This document shows positions 18,500-28,112 of a DNA stretch of 64,000 nucleotides, in pieces. This DNA comes from Phycisphaerae bacterium. GTDB lineage: Bacteria; Planctomycetota; Phycisphaerae; Sedimentisphaerales; SM23-30. A program made the position numbers and the translations under genes. The first letter of the stretch is position 1, and each line of letters opens with the position of its first letter. The notes below the pieces were generated by a model. It worked only from the letters and a program-made list of their open reading frames with translations. It had not been told where the DNA came from and ran no database searches. The stretch lies in contig JAEIOG010000004.1 in assembly GCA_016342495.1 (NCBI GenBank), forward strand, positions 1 to 64,000, read 5' to 3'.

Positions 18500-18546
18500 T
18501 ACAGGTGTTTTTGTCATATTATATGCTAAATGCACCTGTTTTTTTA
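18500..18546 (+). terminator. Terminator after the small lipoprotein gene
   Basis: Arms ACAGGTG (18501-18507) and CACCTGT (18533-18539) with a 25-base loop, followed by a T run. The loop is long, so the stem is only moderately convincing. Confidence 0.55.
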
Positions 18547-18621
18547 TGTTTAAATTTGGGGTTTATAGGGTAAGTTTTATATAGAAATGCTAAAAAAGCG
18601 GAAAAATATTAAAATTAGTTC

Positions 18622-18650
18622 TTGAAATGGTCATGGTTATTGAGTAGTAT
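18622..18650 (+). promoter_or_regulatory. Candidate promoter of the FHA gene
   Basis: TTGAAA at 18622-18627, a 17-base spacer and TAGTAT at 18645-18650, 86 bases before the start codon. Confidence 0.4.
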
Positions 18651-18735
18651 CAGGTTGTATACCTATCAAGGGTATGACTTTTCAAAATATCCTTTCTAAT
18701 TTTATTGGGGACGTTAGCGACCGAAGGGAGGCGTT

Positions 18736-19044
18736 ATGGCGTCATTAGTTATTGTCAACGCGGCAGGGCGACGGAAACAGATACCTATCGGAGTTGGGGC
18801 TATGGTTATGGGGCGGCACGATGATTGTGACATCCACGTGCCTGAAATACATGTTTCGCGCAGACATTGCACGATTACGATTAACGATGAGTTGCTGCAA
18901 GTTCAGGACTTATCCAGTCGTAATGGCACTTTTGTCAATAATCAGAAGGTTGAAAAAGCAGCCTTAGCTGATGGCGATAAACTGCGTTTGGGCCATGTGG
19001 TTTTCTGGGTCGAAGATGAGCAAGTAGTTAATTTGGATGTATAA
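18736..19044 (+). CDS. FHA-domain phosphopeptide-binding protein
   Basis: A 102-residue protein that is a single forkhead-associated domain. The phosphothreonine-binding positions are visible: GRHDDCDI (26-33), SRRHC (41-45) and SSRNGTFVNN (60-69). It has no membrane segment or other domain. Such stand-alone FHA proteins relay signals by binding substrates phosphorylated by Ser/Thr kinases; the kinase at 16278 is the obvious candidate partner. GGGAGG about 6 bases upstream is an excellent ribosome-binding site. Confidence 0.9.
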   Translation: MASLVIVNAAGRRKQIPIGVGAMVMGRHDDCDIHVPEIHVSRRHCTITINDELLQVQDLSSRNGTFVNNQKVEKAALADGDKLRLGHVVFWVEDEQVVNLDV

Positions 19045-19351
19045 TCTATCGATCTGATAGTTAAGTGCTCTTAAAGCTTATTGGCCTTGTCAGGATTAGG
19101 GAAATAAGTAGATCGACAATGGTTTTGACAGAATCGTTGGAGTGAAAGGGAGATGTCTTGCTGTATTTTCATATTTCAATGTTTGCTCAAATTACAGGGC
19201 TACCTACTGATAAATAATCGTCGAATTTAAGTTTGTGCGGCAATGTAATATTTTCTACCTTTTTGGGGTGATATCAAAATGTCTGGTCTGGTAATGTCTA
19301 TGGTATGTGCAAACTAATACTCCTTCAACGAGCCAGCATCGCAAGCATGTT
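19045..19351. other. Convergent intergenic region
   Basis: About 300 bases between the FHA gene and the oppositely oriented discoidin gene. I see no gene and no convincing terminator for either strand. Confidence 0.5.
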
Positions 19352-22174
19352 TTAATTATACTTGAACCAGACAGTCGCTGTTGTAGCGACGTCACTAATT
19401 GCACGAACCCAATATGCACTGAACCCTTCAGGGAATTTATGCGAAATTGCTACCCCCGGTTTAACCGTAAAGGTTCTATATGGCACCCACAAACCTGTGC
19501 CATCTATATCGATTTCGATTGTTATCACAGCTGATTGACTGGCCTCAATAGTGACAGATTTATTATCATAACCTGTCATCAAATATGGGTCGGATGGCTT
19601 GTTGGCTTTGACAACACTATTTTTCCAGGGCCCTCCCTGGCCACGCGGTTTGCCAAGTTTCCATAAATCATCAATCACACCTGCCCAGACCGCAATTTTA
19701 CCATTATCACTTGATATTACCCGGTCATTGACCTGGCCATTTAAACCACTGATAAACATTAAACCAAAATGAGAAGCATAATCATTAATATTAAGATTAT
19801 GGGTTGCAATCGGCCTTATCTTGGCAAAACCCTGGGCATTACGTGCTGGCAATTCATAAAATGTCCCATGCAGATTAAATAAGTCACGTTCTGTAGCAAC
19901 TTCACGGCATATCCGTGCTGGATATGTATCTGAGCTAATTGCAATTTTTTCATTCAGCAGACCAATTTCATAAACTCTTACATAACCTTTATCATTAGAA
20001 ACAAAACGAACATGCTGAGCTGAAATACTTTCACTTAGATTAATCACTACCGTTGCACTATTATTATCTCTTATTGTGGCCCCATCTAAAGTTTGCCAGC
20101 TATCATTGTTTTTTATCTGAATGTCAAAATTTTTGACCGCGTATGCACTATCCATATTCCAGCCGGTTACCACCGCTATACTCTGGAATGTTCTAATTTG
20201 GCCAAGGTCCATCTCCAGCCACTTCGGCCCCGCATTTTCGGCTATCCATCGGGATTCATTACCGAGCATACCATCAACAGTATTGCTGCCATCATGATTC
20301 TGAAATGTAGAACTGGCTGTAATGGTTGCTGATTTAGCCAGACTTCTAGCCAGATAGCTTTCGATAGTTTCAGCACTGGCGATATCCTGATATATTTCAT
20401 TTTTAGGTAAGCGATAAGTCTTGCCATCTTCATTTACAACAACCGATGCTTCATCAACATAAATATCAGAAGCAGGCTGACCGACACCATCAAATAAACT
20501 TGTAGAATCTCCACTTGCCGTTAATTCTAATTTCTCATTAACCTCAAAGCTCCCATCTTCACCATACAGACTCAATACTTTTTGATTACTTCTCAGCATT
20601 GCCCTGGTTTGGTTTTCTTGCCCGGCATTTGATATCGGTGCAAATATTGGATCATTTGCTGTTGTTCGATTATCTTTATTACGATAATTAAAATGAACCG
20701 AAACATCTTTGGCATCAATATCTGTTTTTACCCTGAGCCAACAGCCTTTGTCTGACTGGGGGAAGATATGAATCAAGTTGTTTTTTACCTTAAATTCCGC
20801 AAAATCTTTCCAATTGTTGTTACCATCTTCATCTATCTCAATGGTAAATGTAACGGGATTTTGGGTCTTATGATTAATAACCATCATGCGATAATCATAA
20901 CCGGCAAACAAGTATGGATCACTAGGCACATTAGCTTTGACCTCATCTTTGAGCCAGATACTTCCACGGCCAATTGCCGGGCCAAGTTTATCAAGACGCC
21001 CCGGGTCGACAAACCATAAATTTGAATTAGATTGAACAGGTGCGCCTTTGGTTGACTTAAATGGGCGATGATTCAAAAATTCTTTCTGTGCTGAATCATC
21101 ACAGCCCAGCACCAGATTATCTCCCCATTTCGCAAAATCACCAATGACCTTCAAATAATTACTGCGAGGCAAGATGCCTGCAGAGTTGTGTAATGAAAAA
21201 GTCCTGGGAAATTTCCAGAATGTTCCGTGCATGGTAGCTAATAGTTTATCTTCGCCAATGTCACGAATACGAGGCCATTCGGTATTCCAGCCATGAGCCC
21301 CGTCATAGCTATGGCTGGCCTTGGGCAATCTATAGCTATGCCATTGCCCATCTTCCAGCAGCATTAATATTACCGAACGATAATCCCAGCCCATCGCCCA
21401 TATTGGATCGGTTGCTGGTTTTTGGTTGCCATAAATTCCGCCAGGGCCTGTTACCTCAGTAAATTGATTTCTCCGAATGAGCTTCCAGTCACCTTCACCT
21501 GACCATGAAGCCAATGCACCTGAATCAATGGTTGGATCAATAGCCGCTGAGCTACCTTGCTGCCCATTGTTTGCATAAATAAGTTCGCCCTGACCAGAGT
21601 ACAAACCTTTGCCATGATATCCCGGCAATTGTGAAGATATTCCATTTTGAACAGGCTTACTAAGATTACCATCTTTGATATGTTCGACAAACTCTAATGT
21701 ATTTACATCAACACTATAAAGGCCTTCTTCCATTGTCGCGATATAAACCTTGTTGGCAGGGTCGGTTAAATGCCGAGCGGTACCGGTATGGCGGCCGGGC
21801 ATTTTTTCAGGCGATATTACCCGGACTTGCCCATCTGCATCGATAAAATACGGGCCAATATTAAGTTGATTTGATTCGGTGTGAATCATGCGATTGGCTG
21901 GCGTGCCACCCACACTTTCCGGACGGATAACCTGAGTCAATGTTTCCGAAATCTCATATAGCTTATCACTTGAGCCAAAGGGTTTGTGTGGGCCATAAGT
22001 AATCACCCACAATTTACCTGCAAAGGGCACCACCGCACCGGTGCCACATTCGCCTTCATTATTATACATCGTCAAATGAGGATAAACACCACTGATGCTA
22101 CGATGTTGAGCAAGAGAAGTGTTTCCCATAAATGCCATTATTAATGCAATAGCCATAATTCTAAAGAATTTCAT
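19352..22174 (-). CDS. Secreted discoidin-domain protein with duplicated C-terminal module
   Basis: A 940-residue exported protein with a signal peptide ending SLA (about residue 22). The N-terminal 400 residues have repeated Trp/Gly/Tyr-rich strands reminiscent of a beta-propeller. A module of about 90 residues beginning with SDPYLFAGYDYR (about 405-495) is repeated near the end as SDPYLMTGYDNK (about 848-940), both with an IEIDxDGxxxW core. A discoidin (F5/8 type C) domain lies between them at about 612-737. No catalytic residues are recognised. It is the last gene of a minus-strand operon, 18 bases after a sulfatase, so it probably binds the sulfated glycan attacked by its neighbours. GGGGA upstream supports the start. 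Confidence 0.75.
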   Translation of the reverse strand: MKFFRIMAIALIMAFMGNTSLAQHRSISGVYPHLTMYNNEGECGTGAVVPFAGKLWVITYGPHKPFGSSDKLYEISETLTQVIRPESVGGTPANRMIHTESNQLNIGPYFIDADGQVRVISPEKMPGRHTGTARHLTDPANKVYIATMEEGLYSVDVNTLEFVEHIKDGNLSKPVQNGISSQLPGYHGKGLYSGQGELIYANNGQQGSSAAIDPTIDSGALASWSGEGDWKLIRRNQFTEVTGPGGIYGNQKPATDPIWAMGWDYRSVILMLLEDGQWHSYRLPKASHSYDGAHGWNTEWPRIRDIGEDKLLATMHGTFWKFPRTFSLHNSAGILPRSNYLKVIGDFAKWGDNLVLGCDDSAQKEFLNHRPFKSTKGAPVQSNSNLWFVDPGRLDKLGPAIGRGSIWLKDEVKANVPSDPYLFAGYDYRMMVINHKTQNPVTFTIEIDEDGNNNWKDFAEFKVKNNLIHIFPQSDKGCWLRVKTDIDAKDVSVHFNYRNKDNRTTANDPIFAPISNAGQENQTRAMLRSNQKVLSLYGEDGSFEVNEKLELTASGDSTSLFDGVGQPASDIYVDEASVVVNEDGKTYRLPKNEIYQDIASAETIESYLARSLAKSATITASSTFQNHDGSNTVDGMLGNESRWIAENAGPKWLEMDLGQIRTFQSIAVVTGWNMDSAYAVKNFDIQIKNNDSWQTLDGATIRDNNSATVVINLSESISAQHVRFVSNDKGYVRVYEIGLLNEKIAISSDTYPARICREVATERDLFNLHGTFYELPARNAQGFAKIRPIATHNLNINDYASHFGLMFISGLNGQVNDRVISSDNGKIAVWAGVIDDLWKLGKPRGQGGPWKNSVVKANKPSDPYLMTGYDNKSVTIEASQSAVITIEIDIDGTGLWVPYRTFTVKPGVAISHKFPEGFSAYWVRAISDVATTATVWFKYN

Positions 22175-22192
22175 TTTAATTTTCCCCTTTTA

Positions 22193-24028
22193 CTATTGCA
22201 GTAAATATTCAACAGTTCTGGCGATATATTTATTCTTAGCATGTTTTTCCTGACTGGCTTTCATTTGGGCTATTGGCAGTTTCTCTGGCTTGATTTCTGT
22301 CATAACATTCATCGCGAACAAAGCCGTAAAAGAATTTTCATCTTGTAATTTCTCGGTTATAACTTTCAGAGCCTGCTCGCTTTTGTTAAGTTTATAAATT
22401 GCTTCAGCGGCAACCAACTGTATTACTGACGAATTGTCCTTGAGCATAAGTTCTATTTGCGGCATTGCAGGTTCAGCAGTTTTGCCTAGAATAAGGAAAG
22501 CGGTTGCTGCCCAATAGCGAATTGCTGGATTTGCGTCTTTAGCGTATTTAATAATTTCAGGTAAATCAGCTTTGGTTGCCATTGATGCAAGCTGAGCGGA
22601 TTTGATTATAGCTTTTATATTTGTCGACGGGTCACGTGTCAGCTGATATGCCGTTGTGTTTTTTTCTTTTATCATATCCAGCATCATTGGCTCAGGGATA
22701 AAACCTGTATCATAAATATCACCAAGCATTTGCCCAAGATCATGTCTCATGCGTTTCAGCGTATCTGTATATTTCGGGTCATTTGCTAAATTATTGATTT
22801 CATGCGGATCATTTTTAGTGTCAAATAATTCCTCGGCTGGCTTCCTCTGCCAGAATGCCGATTGGGCTTTATTGCATTTACCCAGCTTGAACTGGTTTTC
22901 CCATGATCGGGTTGCTGGTGCTTTCCACAAATAGTCAAGATGTTGACCAAAAATCCGATGAGGCATAAAATGACGGGTATATCTGAAACGTTCATCTCGA
23001 ATCGAACGTGACATATCATATCGCTCATCCATGCGGCCCCGAAACATAAAGGCATATTTGGGGTCATGAGTTTTATTTGAACCAAGAAATGCCTTGCCTT
23101 GCAGATGCGATGGGATTTTTATACCTGTAATAGAAAGCAGAGTCGGTGCTAAATCAACAAAAGATATAATTCTATCGCAACGACCTCCAACTTTGGTCGG
23201 TGCCAGATGTTTATATTTTTCTGGGAATCTGATAATAAATGGCACTCGTGTACCTGAGTCATAAAGAAAGCGTTTGCTGCGAGCTATTACTCCGCCATGG
23301 TCGGCATAATAAAAAATGATTGTGTTATCATAGAGCCCATCTTTTTTTAAGTCGGCGATAATTTTCCCTACGCGTGTATCCATATCTTCAATTTTGTCAT
23401 AATATTGAGCATAATCATGGCGGATGTCTTTGGTGTCCGGATGATACGGAGCTAATTGCATGTCCTCAGGTTTGTGACGCAACTGTGCAGTTGGTATGGA
23501 TTTGTGAACAGAGCTTTCGTGGCTGGTCGTAAGATTAAATATCGCGAAAAATGGTTTGCCATCTTTGCCATTGCGGTAATGGGCTTTATTATCGCATTGG
23601 TCCCAGATTTCAGAATGTTGTACAAGGTTATAATCTGTTTTGGAATTATTGGTACAATAATAACCCGCTTGGCGGAGATATTGCGGATAGAATTTAATAG
23701 ATTTTGGCACCTCATTGCCACTGCGCATGTGTTGAGTGCCTAAAGAACAGGCATACATCCCGGTTATGATAGTCGAACGAGTCGGGGCACAAACCGCACA
23801 GTTGGCAAAGGCTTTGTCATAGCAGGTACCTTCAGCAGCCAGCTGGTCAAGATTAGGTGTGGTAGCATTTTTGTCGCCATAGCAACCTAGAAATGGGCTG
23901 TTATCTTCGGAAGTTATCCAGAGTATATTGGGTTGGTTTACCGTTTGTGCAAATGCCGGGACGGAAAGGCTGGCTAATGTTAATGAAGACAGTTTTAATA
24001 AGTTTCTTCTGGATATTTTTGTGTCCAT
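22193..24028 (-). CDS. Sulfatase fused to C-terminal HEAT-like repeats
   Basis: A 611-residue sulfatase. CAPTR at 80-84 holds the cysteine converted to formylglycine. The metal-binding start reads TSEDNSPFLGCYGD, so Glu41-Asp42 stand where many family members have Asp-Asp; this form is common in sulfamidase-like (S1_8-type) sulfatases. The N-terminus SRRNLLKLSSLTLASLSVPA is a twin-arginine signal. The last 140 residues (about 470-611) form HEAT/Armadillo-like helical repeats, for example NPAIRYWAATAFLILG, which may bind substrate or a partner. It lies 20 bases downstream of the glycosidase gene in the same operon. Specific substrate not assignable. Confidence 0.88.
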   Translation of the reverse strand: MDTKISRRNLLKLSSLTLASLSVPAFAQTVNQPNILWITSEDNSPFLGCYGDKNATTPNLDQLAAEGTCYDKAFANCAVCAPTRSTIITGMYACSLGTQHMRSGNEVPKSIKFYPQYLRQAGYYCTNNSKTDYNLVQHSEIWDQCDNKAHYRNGKDGKPFFAIFNLTTSHESSVHKSIPTAQLRHKPEDMQLAPYHPDTKDIRHDYAQYYDKIEDMDTRVGKIIADLKKDGLYDNTIIFYYADHGGVIARSKRFLYDSGTRVPFIIRFPEKYKHLAPTKVGGRCDRIISFVDLAPTLLSITGIKIPSHLQGKAFLGSNKTHDPKYAFMFRGRMDERYDMSRSIRDERFRYTRHFMPHRIFGQHLDYLWKAPATRSWENQFKLGKCNKAQSAFWQRKPAEELFDTKNDPHEINNLANDPKYTDTLKRMRHDLGQMLGDIYDTGFIPEPMMLDMIKEKNTTAYQLTRDPSTNIKAIIKSAQLASMATKADLPEIIKYAKDANPAIRYWAATAFLILGKTAEPAMPQIELMLKDNSSVIQLVAAEAIYKLNKSEQALKVITEKLQDENSFTALFAMNVMTEIKPEKLPIAQMKASQEKHAKNKYIARTVEYLLQ

Positions 24029-24048
24029 AATCTTGATTCCAAATATGT

Positions 24049-25644
24049 TTATAGTTCCAGTTTCAATACCAAACCCGGTGCGGATATATCGCCTTTAGTT
24101 GCGGCCATCGTGCCTACGGTATCAATCAGTTCACCGGGGATGGTCATGGTATTATCATTAATGATTATCTTACTGGTTATATCAACTGCAGTATCAGCTA
24201 GCAAGTCTTGAGCCCATACTTTTTTGATATTTTTAAGCGATTTTTCAGAATCAATCACCAGCGACTGATAATGGCCAAAGATGCCGATGGGCTTTTTGGG
24301 GTCGCTAATGGTGATTGTGACTTTAGCACGTGGATGAAACCACTGGTTTTCCGGTTTTACCCGACCTTCGGTAGCTACTGCGGTAACTCCATTGGGAAAT
24401 TTGCTGGCCATCACGAAAGGTGGGTCACTATCAATTTCGACTTTGGGTAAGGCCATATTGCGTGCCATGACAGCCGGTGCGCTTTGGTGTACCATTTTGC
24501 CATAGGTTGCTGCCATCCAGGTGTCACCTTTGACATAAGGGTAATAGTCGATAAGTTCTTGTTTTCTCGATAGATACGAACCCTGGCCTGCCGGAAAAGC
24601 CGGTGCGATTCGCTGCCAGATAGCAAACCTTTCAGCTTCATCCATGCGATGCTGAATCATGCGCTTGCCCCGTATTTGGAAATGTATATCCTTACCCTGA
24701 TAAGTTTTTTCATTATAATTGTTGTGACGCTTCACTGCCGCCAGACAGCCCAGAGCGGCGGCGGCATTTACGTCGTCTTGTAGATTAAGAATCGATTTGT
24801 ATTTTGGTTTATTTTGGGTTTTTTCGAGGATGTCATCGACTCGACGAAGAGTTGTTGATGTTACCAGTAGTGGGGTGGCATCATAGGTTCTGAAGGTGTC
24901 GGAGTGTTCCAGAACGGGCAGAAAATTGTCATTTTTTGCGTAAATTGAAGGGTATTCGGGTAGTTTTTGGTCCCATTTGGGGTTTAACGGGCCCGTTGGT
25001 GTCACATATTCCAGCACTAATTCGGGGTAAATCTTCTCTTTGGCATTGAAACAATGAAAGAATTTGATATCACCTCCATCGATTTTCCAGTATTCGATGC
25101 CGGCATATTTCGACCATTTAACAAAAGTTTCGGCATCTTTCTGGCTGACATTGCCACGTACCCAGATACCAAGCCCACGCCAGCCCAGGGCCTTAATGTC
25201 GTCGTTAAATTGCTTTAAAGCCTGTTTTTGGTCATATTTCTCATAGCGTGGGAAATCGGTTGGCTCAATCTGCAGCGAGAAAAAGGGCAGACCTGTTTTC
25301 CGCGATTTATCATCTTTTATTTGCCAACCATGATCGATTAGAAAGAAGTAGTCATTGCGGGACTTGGGCAGCAATTGGACAGCCCATCCTTCAGTTTTGT
25401 CGAAGATAGTCTTTTCATTTAATTCTTCACGGGAATTGGAATTACTTAGTATATTTAGGTCTTTGATTTCGGTTCCACGGCCCACCCAGTAATTTTGAGC
25501 ATACCAAGTACACCAGTAATTCGGGGATTTAGCAGGTTCGGTTGGAATTAATGTGAGATTTTGCGCAAAAATTGGCGAAGTCAGAGCTATAATAAATAAG
25601 CATGATAGTTGTATCAGTTTACGTCGATTGTTGATTAAATTCAT
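24049..25644 (-). CDS. Secreted glycoside hydrolase, GH27/GH36 (clan GH-D)-like
   Basis: A 531-residue exported protein; the signal peptide ends IFA at residue 27. The middle part has a TIM-barrel signature of clan GH-D enzymes: LGWRGLGIWVRG, then WSKYAGIEYWKIDGGD (about 150-190), where the Asp of KIDGGD is a plausible nucleophile. A beta-rich C-terminal domain follows. An alpha-galactosidase-like activity is likely, with low certainty on the sugar. The start is ATG at 25644, with GGAG seven bases upstream. It is the first gene of an operon with a sulfatase and a discoidin protein, pointing to breakdown of a sulfated galactose-rich polysaccharide such as an algal galactan. That substrate is an inference. 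Confidence 0.65.
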   Translation of the reverse strand: MNLINNRRKLIQLSCLFIIALTSPIFAQNLTLIPTEPAKSPNYWCTWYAQNYWVGRGTEIKDLNILSNSNSREELNEKTIFDKTEGWAVQLLPKSRNDYFFLIDHGWQIKDDKSRKTGLPFFSLQIEPTDFPRYEKYDQKQALKQFNDDIKALGWRGLGIWVRGNVSQKDAETFVKWSKYAGIEYWKIDGGDIKFFHCFNAKEKIYPELVLEYVTPTGPLNPKWDQKLPEYPSIYAKNDNFLPVLEHSDTFRTYDATPLLVTSTTLRRVDDILEKTQNKPKYKSILNLQDDVNAAAALGCLAAVKRHNNYNEKTYQGKDIHFQIRGKRMIQHRMDEAERFAIWQRIAPAFPAGQGSYLSRKQELIDYYPYVKGDTWMAATYGKMVHQSAPAVMARNMALPKVEIDSDPPFVMASKFPNGVTAVATEGRVKPENQWFHPRAKVTITISDPKKPIGIFGHYQSLVIDSEKSLKNIKKVWAQDLLADTAVDITSKIIINDNTMTIPGELIDTVGTMAATKGDISAPGLVLKLEL

Positions 25645-25662
25645 TTTTATCTCCAAAATATG

Positions 25663-25690
25663 AATATATTACAAATAAGGCTTTATGCAA
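25663..25690 (-). promoter_or_regulatory. Candidate promoter of the glycosidase-sulfatase operon
   Basis: On the minus strand TTGCAT (25690-25685), 16-base spacer, TATATT (25668-25663), about 18 bases before the start codon. The -35 match is weak. Confidence 0.3.
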
Positions 25691-25813
25691 TATTTCTTAT
25701 ATCTGTTACGTTAATAAAGAAATACGCATTAAAAGACGATTTGTATATAATTGTTATAAGATTCTTGAAAAGGGTAAAATTGGCATATGTAGATGTGCTT
25801 GTGGGGAATTGAG

Positions 25814-28036
25814 ATGCGGCTTAGAATTTTCCTGTCTGTTTGTTTTGCGGTTCTATTATTGGTATTATTTAGTTTTACTAATGATTTGTCCAGCTATAGC
25901 TATGGGCAGATAAGTGAGGTTTCGGGCAATAAAGTATCTTATTTGGGTGATATACGACCATTTATTGACATAAAAGGTTGTAATGCGGCCCAATGTCATG
26001 GGTCGGTGGGCGATGAAGGTGGTTTTGAGCTGTCACTGTTTAATGGTGACCCGAAAGGGGACTATGAACGTATGATATATGCCAACCGTGGTAGATATTT
26101 CGACAGGTTTTCTCCGGAAAATAGCTTGTTTTTACGAAAAATCAACGGGAAATCACCCCACAAAGGGGGTGTTTTAGCTGAAAAAGGCTCTAAAGAATAT
26201 CAAATGTTGGTGGCCTGGATTAGTCAGGGGGCAGTCTATGAATATCCAAATCAAAGAAAAATCGTATCGTTGCGGATTAATCCTGAAAAATTTCAGATGA
26301 AAGTTGGCCAGGAAAAACAGCTCAGTCTTATGGCAGTTTATTCTGATGGTACAGAAAAAGATGTAACCGCAGAAGGATATTTTACGAGTAATGATATGGC
26401 CGTGATAGCAGTTGGCGGCGATGGCGGAATCAGGGCCGGCCATTTTGGGCAAAGTTGTGTGTCGGCTAGCTATTTGAGAAATACCGCAAGGGTTTTGGTG
26501 ACTGTTGGCAATGAATCCAGATCGAATCCGCAATTTAACGGTAATAACAAAGTTGATGACCTGATTCTGGCAAAATGGAAGCAGATGGGCCTGGAACCTT
26601 CGAGGCTTTGCAGTGATGAAGAATTTCTACGTCGGGTATATCTTGATGTTACCGGTGCTTTGCCAACAGTGGAACAGGCGAAAGAATTTTTAGCTGATAA
26701 AGCAGGGAATAAAAGGTCGGAACTTATAGAACAATTGTTGGCAAGTGATAAATTTGCTGATTTTCAGGCCTTGAAATGGTGTGATTTGCTAAGAGTCAAA
26801 AGTGAATTTCCCAGTAACCTTTGGCCCAATGCGGTTCAGGCCTATCAGCGCTGGTTGCGACAGAGTTTCATTGAAGATAAACCTTATGACCAGTTTGTTC
26901 GTGAGCTGCTGGTTAGCCAAGGCAGTGATTTTCGTGACAGTCCGGTTAATTTCTATCGAGCATTTCCAGACCGGCAACCCCAGGCTATTGCTGATACCGC
27001 GGCATTAATTTTTATGGGGGCCCGGATGAGCTGTGCCCGCTGCCATGAACATCCAGCCGAAAGCTGGGGCAGTAGAGAAAGTTTGGGAATGGGTGCGTTT
27101 TTTGCCAAGCTGGGCTATAAAAAAACCCAGGAGTGGAAAGAGGAAATCGTTTATTTTAATCCTGATGGCAAATTAATGCATAATGGCAAAATTGTCCAGC
27201 CTCAATATATTGATGGCACAATGGCAGAAGTAAAGGCGGGCCAGGACCCGCGTGAAGTTTTTGCCAACTGGCTGACGGCAAAAGATAATCCATGGTTTGC
27301 CCAGAATATTTCCAATAAGATATGGTTTTGGCTTATGGGCAGAGGCATAATCCATCAACCAGACGATATAAGGCCGGGTAATCCGGCGACTAATCCTGAA
27401 TTGTTAAATTATCTGGTTGAAGAGTTGGTTGGCAAAGATTATGACCTGAAGCACCTGTATCGATTGATTTTGAACTCTCGTACCTATCAGCTATCTTCAG
27501 AGGCCAATGCCAATAATAAAGATGACTATGCTTATTTTTCTCATTATATGATAAAGCGTTTGACTGCTGAGCAACTTCTTGACGCAGTCGGTCAGGTTAC
27601 AGGCACTAATGAGCCTTTTACCAGCCGCATACCTGAGCCATTTACATTTATTCCGGATGATTGCAGTGCGGTTCAGTTGGCTGATGGCAGTATAACCACG
27701 CCATTCCTGGAAATGTTTGGCAGGCCCGGCCGGGATAGTTCTTTTGAATCGCAGCGGAATAATCAGGCTGCGATGGATCAGATTTTACATTTTATTAATT
27801 CTGAACATTTACAGAAGAGGCTAACCAGCAGTTCGGTTCTTAAAAAAATAGTTGCGTCGAAGAAAAATCCTAAACAGATTATTGATGAATTGTATCTGGC
27901 GATGTTGTCAAGATATCCCAAAGCCGATGAGGTTAAAATCTTAGCGGAATTTTTTGATAAGAATAAACGTAATATTGCCGTTGAAGATACGGTATGGGCG
28001 ATTATGAATACGAAGGAATTTATTTTTAATCATTGA
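25814..28036 (+). CDS. Exported c-type-haem-motif/DUF1549/DUF1553 planctomycete protein
   Basis: A 740-residue protein with an N-terminal signal or anchor (residues 1-22). A haem-c-like motif C56-x4-C61-H62 in GCNAAQCHG opens the planctomycete cytochrome-like domain. A bacterial Ig-like (BIG2-type) domain follows at about 150-235, then DUF1549 (about 245-455, with LRRVYLDVTGALPT and the CARCHEHP motif) and DUF1553 (about 485-735). These proteins are abundant in Planctomycetes and nearly always pair with a DUF1501 gene, as here 76 bases downstream. Their function is unknown; roles in extracellular electron transfer or polymer breakdown have been proposed. GGGG seven bases before ATG 25814 supports this start over an in-frame ATG at 25793. 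Confidence 0.88.
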   Translation: MRLRIFLSVCFAVLLLVLFSFTNDLSSYSYGQISEVSGNKVSYLGDIRPFIDIKGCNAAQCHGSVGDEGGFELSLFNGDPKGDYERMIYANRGRYFDRFSPENSLFLRKINGKSPHKGGVLAEKGSKEYQMLVAWISQGAVYEYPNQRKIVSLRINPEKFQMKVGQEKQLSLMAVYSDGTEKDVTAEGYFTSNDMAVIAVGGDGGIRAGHFGQSCVSASYLRNTARVLVTVGNESRSNPQFNGNNKVDDLILAKWKQMGLEPSRLCSDEEFLRRVYLDVTGALPTVEQAKEFLADKAGNKRSELIEQLLASDKFADFQALKWCDLLRVKSEFPSNLWPNAVQAYQRWLRQSFIEDKPYDQFVRELLVSQGSDFRDSPVNFYRAFPDRQPQAIADTAALIFMGARMSCARCHEHPAESWGSRESLGMGAFFAKLGYKKTQEWKEEIVYFNPDGKLMHNGKIVQPQYIDGTMAEVKAGQDPREVFANWLTAKDNPWFAQNISNKIWFWLMGRGIIHQPDDIRPGNPATNPELLNYLVEELVGKDYDLKHLYRLILNSRTYQLSSEANANNKDDYAYFSHYMIKRLTAEQLLDAVGQVTGTNEPFTSRIPEPFTFIPDDCSAVQLADGSITTPFLEMFGRPGRDSSFESQRNNQAAMDQILHFINSEHLQKRLTSSSVLKKIVASKKNPKQIIDELYLAMLSRYPKADEVKILAEFFDKNKRNIAVEDTVWAIMNTKEFIFNH

Positions 28037-28112
28037 TTTAAGCAGAAAAAGGCATGAGGCATAAGATGCGGTATTCGCTGTGCTTATGGCTTTTTATAAG
28101 CGAGGTTAAAAA

